In this document: in pieces, positions 1 to 4,707 of the stretch
Layout of the letters: the number at the start of each line of letters is the position of its first letter
Numbering within the stretch: the first letter of the stretch is position 1
From: Pseudofrankia asymbiotica
GTDB taxonomy: Bacteria; Actinomycetota; Actinomycetes; Frankiales; Frankiaceae
Assembly (NCBI RefSeq): GCF_001983105.1
Contig: NZ_MOMC01000047.1
Location: forward strand, 1 to 7,451
DNA: 7,451 bases
Reading direction: 5' to 3'
Position numbers and translations under genes: made by a program
Notes under the pieces: generated by a model
The model's database searches: none
What the model saw: the letters and a program-made list of their open reading frames with translations, nothing else
Told to the model about the DNA's origin: nothing

Positions 1-45
1 GTCGGTTCCGCGGGACGGGTTGATCGTCGGTTCCGCGGGACGGGT
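1..45. repeat. Two direct copies of a 20-bp sequence, 25-bp period
   Basis: The sequence GTCGGTTCCGCGGGACGGGT occurs identically at 1-20 and 26-45, separated by TGATC. The array may continue beyond the left edge. It lies just downstream (in the direction of transcription) of the ssuB terminator hairpin. Function unknown; two visible copies with a 5-bp gap are too few and too close to be a CRISPR array. Confidence 0.8.
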
Positions 46-47
46 CG

Positions 48-91
48 CCGAGGGGCGTCCGCCGGGGGAGGTGCTGGCGGGCGCCCCTCGG
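48..91 (-). terminator. Strong hairpin ending the tauD-ssu operon
   Basis: Positions 48-57 (CCGAGGGGCG) pair perfectly with 82-91 (CGCCCCTCGG). After one mismatch (58/81), 59-63 (CCGCC) pair with 76-80 (GGCGG), leaving a 12-base loop. The hairpin begins 6 bases after the ssuB stop codon on the minus strand. No T-tract follows, which is common for actinobacterial terminators. Position and stem quality support a terminator; termination itself is inferred. Confidence 0.75.
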
Positions 92-97
92 GCACGG

Positions 98-1006
98 TCA
101 GTGGGTGCCTTCGGCGAGGTCGTCGACGCCGAGCTCGGCCAGCAGACGGGAGCGCAGCGCGGCGAACGCCGGGTCGGCGCGCAGCCGCGGCGACGCGACG
201 TCGACCGGCAGATCGAGCGACAGCCGGCCGTCGGTGAGGACCAGCACGCGGTCAGCCAGCAGGATCGCCTCGTCGACGTCGTGGGTGACGAACAGGACGG
301 CGGGGCGGTGACGGCGGCACAGCTCCCGCAGCAGAGAGTGCATCCGGATGCGGGTCAGGGCGTCCAGCGCGCCGAACGGCTCGTCGAGCAGAACCAGGTC
401 CGGCTCGCGCACCAGCGCCCTGGCGAGCGCGACCCGCTGTGCCTCGCCGCCGGACAGCGTCACCGGCCAGGCCTGTTCGCGACCCGCGAGGCCCACCTCG
501 GCGAGCGCCGCCCGGCCGCGCGCCGCGACGTCCCTGCCGGGCAGGCCGAGGGTGACGTTGCCGAGCGCCCGGGTCCAGGGCAGCAGCCGCGCCTCCTGGA
601 AGACCACGGAGCGCCGCGTCGCCGCGAGTACGTCGCCCTCGATGCCGGTGTCAAACCCGCCGAGGACGCGCAGCAGCGTGCTCTTGCCCGAGCCGCTGCG
701 CCCGAGCAGGGCGACGAACTCGCCGGCGGCGACCGTCAGGTCCAGGCCGTCGAGCACGACGCGCTCGCCGAACGCCCGGCGCAGGCCGCGCACCCGCACC
801 GCGGCGCCGCCGGAGCCTTCCGCGGCGACTCGGGCTGTCCCAGCTGTCCTGGCTGTCCCGGCCGCCCCAGCCGTCCCGGCGGCCCGGACGACGCCGGCGG
901 TCTCCGCGGTCCGGGCGGTCCCGGGGGCCCGGGCGGCGTCCACGGCCTCGTCCCGCGTGCGGGTCAGCGTCGTTGTGTTCAGGTTCCGGTGAAGCCGCGT
1001 CGCCAT
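98..1006 (-). CDS. ssuB: Aliphatic sulfonate-type ABC transporter ATP-binding protein
   Basis: 302-residue ATPase that powers the importer formed with the upstream permease; cytoplasmic, bound to the membrane. Visible motifs: Walker A GRSGSGKST (102-110), Q-loop FQEARLLPW with Gln137, signature LSGGEAQR (184-191), Walker B LVLLDEP (204-210), D-loop GALD, and switch His242 in FVTHD. The signature has GE where many ATPases have GQ, a variant also seen in SsuB/TauB-like proteins. The ABC domain starts near residue 69; before it is an unusual tail of Ala, Gly, Thr and Arg built on a 9-bp DNA repeat. The ATG at 1006 is chosen because AAGGAG (1021-1016) lies 9 bases upstream; the frame stays open far upstream, but that stretch is permease coding sequence in another frame. 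It overlaps the end of ssuC by 28 bases, implying translational coupling. Family is certain; sulfonate specificity rests on context (taurine, nitrate or other alkyl substrates are possible). Confidence 0.92.
   Translation of the reverse strand: MATRLHRNLNTTTLTRTRDEAVDAARAPGTARTAETAGVVRAAGTAGAAGTARTAGTARVAAEGSGGAAVRVRGLRRAFGERVVLDGLDLTVAAGEFVALLGRSGSGKSTLLRVLGGFDTGIEGDVLAATRRSVVFQEARLLPWTRALGNVTLGLPGRDVAARGRAALAEVGLAGREQAWPVTLSGGEAQRVALARALVREPDLVLLDEPFGALDALTRIRMHSLLRELCRRHRPAVLFVTHDVDEAILLADRVLVLTDGRLSLDLPVDVASPRLRADPAFAALRSRLLAELGVDDLAEGTH
834..941. repeat. Degenerate 9-bp tandem repeat inside ssuB 5' end
   Basis: Twelve consecutive 9-base units resembling GCGGTCCCG (plus strand; early units GCTGTCCCA, GCTGTCCTG, GCTGTCCCG) run without a gap. 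Because the unit is three codons long, expansion or contraction keeps the ssuB frame. It encodes about 36 residues of Ala/Gly/Thr/Arg-rich sequence at residues 22-58, outside the ATPase domain. Confidence 0.8.
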
Positions 1007-1875
1007 GACAACAGGCTCCTTTCCAGTACGCGGACGATGCCGTCGCAGAGCAGGCCGAGAATGCCGTAGATCACCAGGCAGAGAATGATGATGTCGGTGC
1101 GGTTCCAGCCCTGGGCGCTGGTGAGGAGGTATCCGACTCCGCGGTCGGTGTTGACCTGCTCGGCGAAGACCAGCAGCAGCCAGGCGACGCCGAGGGACCA
1201 GCGCAGGCCGATGAGGAACCCAGGCAACGCGCCGGGAATGATGACCCGGCGGATCAGTCCCAGTCGGCCCAGCCCGAACGTCCGGCCGGCCTCCACGAGC
1301 TTGACGTCGACGCCGCGGATGCCCGCGAACGTGTTCATGTAGACCGGGAAGACTACGCCGGCCGCGATCAGGAAGATCTTGGCTGACTCGCCGATGCCGA
1401 TCCAGACGATGATCAGCGGCAACAGGGCGATGATGGGAATGGTCCGCAGGAAGTTCATCGAGGAGTCGACGATGTGCTCGCCGGCGCGGAAGAAGCCGGC
1501 GAGGACCGCGAGGACCAGACCGACGGCGACCCCGAACAGCACGCCCCAGCCGACCCGGACGAGCGAGATCGAGAGGTTGTCCCACAGCTCCCCGTCGCCA
1601 GCCAGATCCCCGAAGACGCGGGCGACCGCGAGCGGCGAGGCGAGTACCCGGCCGCCGACGAGGCCGGTGCCGGTGATCGCCCACCACACCGCGAACAGCG
1701 CCGCCGGGCCCGTGAGCCGGCGGACCCAGCCGGGAACCGACAGCCGGCTGCCATGCGAACGCCGCCCGCCGGTCGGGTCCGCGAGCTGGAGGGTGGTCGC
1801 CGCGGCCGGACCGGCGTTCCCAGGGCTGGCGTCCACCAAGGTGACATCAGCCGGGCCCAGCTGGGTGGTTGTCAT
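979..1875 (-). CDS. ssuC: Aliphatic sulfonate-type ABC transporter permease
   Basis: 298-residue inner-membrane permease of the BPD_transp_1 family, the channel subunit of the importer. After a polar, Pro/Gly-rich N terminus of about 50 residues come hydrophobic segments near 57-75, 104-129, 146-162, 166-184, 218-238 and 262-282, about six membrane spans. The cytoplasmic EAA loop that docks on the ATPase is at 195-217 (EAGRTFGLGRLGLIRRVIIP onwards), with the conserved Glu-Ala and the Gly seven residues on. Length fits SsuC/TauC. The start ATG overlaps the binding-protein stop as ATGA and there is no clear Shine-Dalgarno site, so translation is probably coupled. The 3' end overlaps ssuB by 28 bases. 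Sulfonate substrate is inferred from sequence style and the adjacent tauD; SsuC, TauC and nitrate permeases are hard to separate by eye. Confidence 0.92.
   Translation of the reverse strand: MTTTQLGPADVTLVDASPGNAGPAAATTLQLADPTGGRRSHGSRLSVPGWVRRLTGPAALFAVWWAITGTGLVGGRVLASPLAVARVFGDLAGDGELWDNLSISLVRVGWGVLFGVAVGLVLAVLAGFFRAGEHIVDSSMNFLRTIPIIALLPLIIVWIGIGESAKIFLIAAGVVFPVYMNTFAGIRGVDVKLVEAGRTFGLGRLGLIRRVIIPGALPGFLIGLRWSLGVAWLLLVFAEQVNTDRGVGYLLTSAQGWNRTDIIILCLVIYGILGLLCDGIVRVLERSLLSWRRGFTGT
1016..1021 (-). promoter_or_regulatory. Shine-Dalgarno site of ssuB
   Basis: AAGGAG on the minus strand, 9 bases before the ATG at 1006. It lies inside the ssuC coding sequence and decides the ssuB start against the longer open frame. 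Confidence 0.8.
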
Positions 1876-2892
1876 ACCGTCAGCCCGGCGCCGGTGAACT
1901 TCCCGGCGAGTTCGGTGTTGAAGGCCGCGTCGATCTCGTCGCTGATCTTCAGGGTCTTCGGAAGCTGGCCGGCGCCGATCAGCAGGTCGGCCTGCTTCTG
2001 CTGGAACTGCGTGAAGTCGTCGGTGACCGGCGCGTACTGGGTGGCCGGCAGGCCGTCGAAGTACTTCCGGCTGGTGGTCGGGTCCTGCTTGAGCAGCTGG
2101 ACGTAGTACGCCTGGACCCAGGCGTCCGGGTGCGCCTTCGGCCAGGTCGACGCGCGGGAGAGCCGGACGAGGAAGTCCTCGATCGCCGCCCGCCTCGTCG
2201 GGTCCTTCAGCGCGGACTTCGCGGCGAGGATGACGGAGTACTGCGGCAGTGGCGTCGTCCTGATCTCACCGGGCCCCGGTGCCGGTGAGCGCGCCGCCGT
2301 ACTGAGTGACGTAGACGACGGCGTCCACCTGGCCGGAGGAGAACGTCGACACGAGGCTCGCGACGGGGACGTTCACCAGCGTGACGTCCTTCTCGGTGAG
2401 CCCGGCCGCGTCGAGCTGCTGGAGCAGGTAGCCGTGCAGCGACGTGCCGACGGTGACGGCGATCTTCTTGCCCCTGAGGTCGGCGGGCGCCTGGATGCCG
2501 GAGTCCTTGCGCGCGTAGATCGTCTGCGTGTTGGTTGGCGACTTGGCGATGGCCACCGCCGTGACGTCCGCGGAGGATGCGTTCGCGAACAGCGTGGGCG
2601 TGTCACCCATGAAACCGACGTCGAGCCGGTTCGCGCTGAACGCCGCGTTCATGTGTGGCCCGTCGGCGAAGGTGTTGAAACCGAGGCCGTACGGCGTTCC
2701 CTTGTTCTGCCCGGACAGGGTGAGCTGCAGTTCCAGGGTCTTTCCCTGGTCGCCGATCCGCAGCGTGGTCCTGTCGCCGGACGAAGAATCGGGCGAGGAT
2801 TCCCCACCACCGCAGGCGGCGACGCCCACCGCCAGCAGGGCCGCGACGGCGGCGAGAGAGAACAGCCGTCCACGCGGCCGTCGGTGCTGCAT
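1872..2892 (-). pseudogene. ssuA: Sulfonate-type ABC substrate-binding lipoprotein, frameshifted
   Basis: Periplasmic-binding-protein type receptor of the SsuA/TauA/NMT1 class. The first 208 residues show a signal peptide (RRPRGR, then a hydrophobic stretch), a lipobox ending VAAC with lipidated Cys27, then binding-fold blocks TTLRIGDQGKTLELQL, LDVGFMGDTPTL and LRGKKIAVTVGTSLHGYLLQ. The frame then hits TGA at 2268-2266. Shifting by one base restores an open frame from GAG (2267) through EIRTTPLPQYSVILAAKSAL to a stop at 1872, 131 residues with no further stop. Joined length is about 339, normal for the family, so the gene is complete apart from one extra base in 2268-2277, which includes a GGGG run. 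I prefer the ATG at 2892 because GGAG lies 7 bases upstream; the ATG at 2904 adds only MENP and has no such site. Its stop overlaps the ssuC start (ATGA). A sequencing error and a real mutation look the same here. Confidence 0.85.
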
Positions 2893-2915
2893 CGGATTCT
2901 CCATCCAGAGAAGGA

Positions 2916-2949
2916 CTGACGCCGTCGGGCGTCAGCGTCGGGCGTCAGC
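2916..2949. repeat. 13-bp tandem duplication with inverted arm before ssuA
   Basis: GTCGGGCGTCAGC occurs twice in a row (2924-2936 and 2937-2949). CTGACGCC at 2916-2923 is the inverse of GGCGTCAG at 2928-2935 and again at 2941-2948, so one left arm can pair with either of two right arms. It sits 24-57 bases upstream of the preferred ssuA start, within the mRNA leader of that cistron. Role unknown. Confidence 0.7.
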
Positions 2950-2961
2950 GGATCGGCGCGC

Positions 2962-3006
2962 GGCGGCACCGCGCGCGTCCGGGGCGTGGACGCGCGCGGC
3001 GCCGCC
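2962..3006 (-). terminator. Very strong intercistronic hairpin between tauD and ssuA
   Basis: Positions 2969-2980 pair with 2988-2999 over 12 perfect bases around a 7-base loop. After one mismatch (2968/3000), 2962-2967 pair with 3001-3006 over 6 more. It starts 65 bases after the tauD stop. No T-tract follows and ssuA is downstream in the same direction, so it may be a partial terminator or an mRNA-stabilising stem setting the dioxygenase:transporter ratio. The structure is visible; the role is inferred. Confidence 0.5.
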
Positions 3007-3009
3007 ATG

Positions 3010-3039
3010 CTCCGGAACGGGCCACGGCCAGTTCCGGAG
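3010..3039. repeat. 9-bp inverted repeat just downstream of tauD
   Basis: CTCCGGAAC (3010-3018) and GTTCCGGAG (3031-3039) are exact inverse copies separated by 12 bases. The element begins 32 bases after the tauD stop and directly abuts the larger hairpin at 2962-3006. It could be a second RNA stem or a protein-binding dyad. Confidence 0.6.
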
Positions 3040-3071
3040 GCGCGGTTCGGGGAAGGTGCTACCGGGGTCGC

Positions 3072-4037
3072 TCAGCCGGCGAGGAACGGCTGGCCGGCGA
3101 CGAGCTCGGACGGGCGGCCGTCGACGCCCACCGGGACGTCGCCCTCGAGCGTGACCCGGTAGAGCACCCGGTCGAACTCGGTGATGTCCACGTCGGACGG
3201 GCCGAGATGCGCGGTCGCCCGGTTGTCCCAGAACGCGATGTCGCCCGGGCTCCACCGGAACCGGACGGTGTACTCCGGCCGGGAGATCTGCTCGTAGAAC
3301 AGGTCCAGGATCGCGCGGCTCTGGCGCGGCCCGAAGTCGATGATCTCGTTGTCGCGGCTGGTGAAGCTCGGGCTGACGAACAGCGCGCGCTCGCCCGTCT
3401 CGGGGTGCACCCGGACGACCGGGTGGATCGCCACCAGCGGGTTCGCCTTGACCTTCTTGCCGTACTCGCTGCCCTCGAAGATCGGCTGGCCGAAGCTGTG
3501 CTTCGCCCGCAGCCCGTCAGCCAGGCGCTGGAGCGGTTCCGGCAGCCCCTCGTAGGCGGCGACGAGGTTGGTCCACTGCGTGTCGCCACCGTAGGGTGGC
3601 ACGATCTCGGCGCGCAGGATGGAGCCCGCCGGCGGGTTCACCAGCGCGGTGACGTCGGTGTGCCAGCCGTTGTCGTAGGTGACCTTGAACTTCTTCTTGA
3701 GGTCCTTGACCTCCGCCTGGCCGAACAGCCTGTTGTAGCGGCGGCTGTCGATCGGCAGGATCTCCGGGAATCCCTCCGGTGGTGCGTCCTCGTGCGGGTG
3801 CGCCGGCGTGAGCTTGCCGAACCGCCGGCCGAACGCGATCTGCTGGGCGTGGTCGATGTGCTGGTCGCGGAAGAAGACCACCTTCCAGCGGTGCAGCGCC
3901 GCCCGGATCTCGGCCACGGCGGCGTCGTCGAGCTCCTCGCGCAGGTCGACGCCGTGGATCTCGGCGCCGATGTTCCCGGCCACCGGCCGGACGTCGATGC
4001 CCAGGTCGGTGGGCGCGCTCGTTGTCGGGCTTGTCAT
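3072..4037 (-). CDS. tauD: Fe(II)/2-oxoglutarate dioxygenase, TauD/TfdA family
   Basis: 321-residue cytoplasmic enzyme expected to oxidise an organosulfur compound with O2 and 2-oxoglutarate, releasing sulfite (sulfonates) or sulfate (alkyl sulfates). The iron triad is complete: His126 and Asp128 in WHTDVT and His277 in NRATAHLG. Arg290 and Arg294 match, by spacing, E. coli TauD Arg266 (2-oxoglutarate) and Arg270 (sulfonate). Other family blocks: KVVFFRDQHI (52-61), PPYGGDTQWTNLVAAYEGLP (147-166), HPVVRVHPETGERALFVSPS (205-224), WSPGDIAFWDNR (262-273). The ending GDVPVGVDGRPS...AG resembles the mycobacterial alkylsulfatase Rv3406 more than E. coli TauD as I recall them. A Lys-rich stretch, FGQAEVKDLKKKFKVTY, before the iron site looks inserted. 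The start at 4037 is chosen because homology begins shortly after it and GAAGGGA lies about 11 bases upstream; the ATG at 4172 would add 45 Pro/Arg-rich residues. First gene of the operon, 179 bases before ssuA. Confidence 0.93.
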   Translation of the reverse strand: MTSPTTSAPTDLGIDVRPVAGNIGAEIHGVDLREELDDAAVAEIRAALHRWKVVFFRDQHIDHAQQIAFGRRFGKLTPAHPHEDAPPEGFPEILPIDSRRYNRLFGQAEVKDLKKKFKVTYDNGWHTDVTALVNPPAGSILRAEIVPPYGGDTQWTNLVAAYEGLPEPLQRLADGLRAKHSFGQPIFEGSEYGKKVKANPLVAIHPVVRVHPETGERALFVSPSFTSRDNEIIDFGPRQSRAILDLFYEQISRPEYTVRFRWSPGDIAFWDNRATAHLGPSDVDITEFDRVLYRVTLEGDVPVGVDGRPSELVAGQPFLAG

Positions 4038-4091
4038 GTTCGGGTGTATCCCTTCGGAGGATGGAGCGCCGCCGGATGGCGGCACCGAGGG

Positions 4092-4117
4092 CGGCCGGCG
4101 GGAGATCCCGCGGGCCG
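4092..4117. repeat. Imperfect 26-bp palindrome upstream of tauD
   Basis: GCGGGA (4098-4103), a 2-base centre, and TCCCGC (4106-4111) form a perfect core. After one mismatch (4097/4112), 4092-4096 pair with 4113-4117. It is 55-80 bases before the tauD start. It could be an operator or an RNA stem; palindromes of G and C also arise by chance in such DNA. Confidence 0.5.
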
Positions 4118-4212
4118 GAGGACTCCAGATGGGGCGGCTCACCGGTGGGAGGGCTTTTCGGTCATGGCGCATCGCCCATGCCTTTCGCCGGGCGCGCGGC
4201 CGCGCAGGGGGC

Positions 4213-4245
4213 CGGCTGGTGAAAGGACATCGGCTGGGTGAAAGG
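4213..4245. repeat. Paired direct repeats, possible operator
   Basis: CGGCTGGTGAAAGG (4213-4226) and CGGCTGGGTGAAAGG (4231-4245) differ by one inserted G and begin 18 bases apart, near two helical turns. A related inverse copy, CCTTTCGCC (inverse of GGCGAAAGG), is at 4181-4189. They lie 144-208 bases before tauD. A binding site for a regulator such as the neighbouring ROK protein is possible but unproven. Confidence 0.5.
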
Positions 4246-4421
4246 GCGTCGGCCCACGGGGGAACGGCCGCGAGAAGAATCCGCGCGCGAGCGCCGGGCC
4301 GGGAGGTCAGGGCCGGTGAGAAACGGCGGCGTTGTTCGCGGCAGGTCCCGGGCTCGGAGAGCCGGGCGCGTGTATGTCGCCGTCCCTCAGCGTGGCCGGC
4401 GGTTGCGGCCGCGCGCCACGG

Positions 4422-4461
4422 CCGGAAATGGCGTGGTGTTCCGGCCTGTGTCTCTCAGGCC
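4422..4461 (-). promoter_or_regulatory. Two mutually exclusive hairpins in tauD leader
   Basis: On the minus strand, one stem pairs 4456-4461 with 4443-4448 (GGCCTG/CAGGCC, 7-base loop). The next pairs 4439-4444 with 4422-4427 (CCGGAA/TTCCGG, 11-base loop). They share bases 4443-4444, so both cannot form fully. The first contains the stop codon (4455-4457) of the upstream 35-codon ORF. This layout is attenuator-like, but the stems are only 6 bp. Confidence 0.4.
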
Positions 4462-4562
4462 GCGAACGTCCTGGGACGAAATCGCGAGGACCGCGCGGCG
4501 GGCCCACATGCCCGCGGCCTGGTCACCAGACGGTGGACCGATTCATCCCAAAGGCTGGCCAT
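4455..4562 (-). CDS. Possible 35-residue upstream ORF in tauD leader
   Basis: An ATG at 4562 preceded by AAAGGCGGTGG about 6 bases away opens 35 codons (MASLWDESVHRLVTRPRACG at the N terminus) and ends at TGA in a hairpin. It begins about 55 bases downstream of the start predicted for the candidate promoter at 4653-4625. It is rich in Arg with one Cys (residue 19). I do not recognise a family; it lacks the HxDLxRxxSAxC leader-peptide motif. It may be a regulatory upstream ORF or a chance frame. The ribosome site is its best support. Confidence 0.35.
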   Translation of the reverse strand: MASLWDESVHRLVTRPRACGPAARSSRFRPRTFAA

Positions 4563-4624
4563 GATATCCACCGCCTTTCTTGAATTCCGTCCGGAGTGTC
4601 GTCGCCGTGGTGTCCGGCGGATTT

Positions 4625-4653
4625 ATCGTCCCGCGCCCCGCGAGCGGGGTCAA
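4625..4653 (-). promoter_or_regulatory. Candidate promoter for tauD-ssu operon, with palindrome
   Basis: TTGACC (4653-4648) and GACGAT (4630-4625) are separated by 17 bp. The -35 box is one base from consensus; the -10 is weaker. CCCCGC-GA-GCGGGG (4636-4649, plus strand), an exact inverted repeat, overlaps the -35 and spacer, where a repressor would block RNA polymerase. It lies 55 bases after the ROK stop, in one of the less GC-rich patches of the window. Confidence 0.5.
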
Positions 4654-4707
4654 CGGTTTCCGACTTGATGGAAGTAATACCGCCGGCCCGTCCGTCGTGT
4701 TTGTCCG

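Larger units (their letters stand above)
4038..4707. other. 670-base regulatory region between ROK gene and tauD
   Basis: I see no conventional gene here. On the minus strand it holds, in order, a promoter candidate (4653-4625), a possible 35-codon ORF (4562-4455), two overlapping hairpins (4461-4422), paired direct repeats (4245-4213), an imperfect palindrome (4117-4092) and a small hairpin (4083-4068, GCCGCC/GGCGGC). Plus-strand frames here are shadows. The length is unusual for a compact actinobacterial operon and suggests a long regulated mRNA leader for tauD. Confidence 0.6.

Noticed and set aside
1..45. CRISPR array
   Set aside because: Only two copies, with a 5-base gap instead of a spacer of normal length.
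20..1069. 349-codon plus-strand frame with a collagen-like Gly-Pro stretch
   Set aside because: It is antisense to ssuB, and the collagen-like part is only the 9-bp repeat read in another direction.
1007..1687. N-terminal extension of ssuB to residue 529
   Set aside because: The added sequence is the ssuC gene in another frame, and a good ribosome site selects the ATG at 1006.
2265..2270. Programmed +1 frameshift in ssuA (CGG TGA context, like prfB)
   Set aside because: The Arg tRNA on CGG could not re-pair well on GGT after slipping, and nothing suggests a need for regulated readthrough. A plain indel is simpler.
4038..4172. TauD start at 4172 adding 45 residues
   Set aside because: The extra Pro/Arg-rich part resembles no dioxygenase N terminus, and the start at 4037 gives normal family length.
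4455..4562. A canonical HxDLxRxxSAxC leader peptide in front of tauD
   Set aside because: I looked for the motif in the minus-strand region before tauD and did not find it; the 35-codon ORF has one Cys but not the motif.
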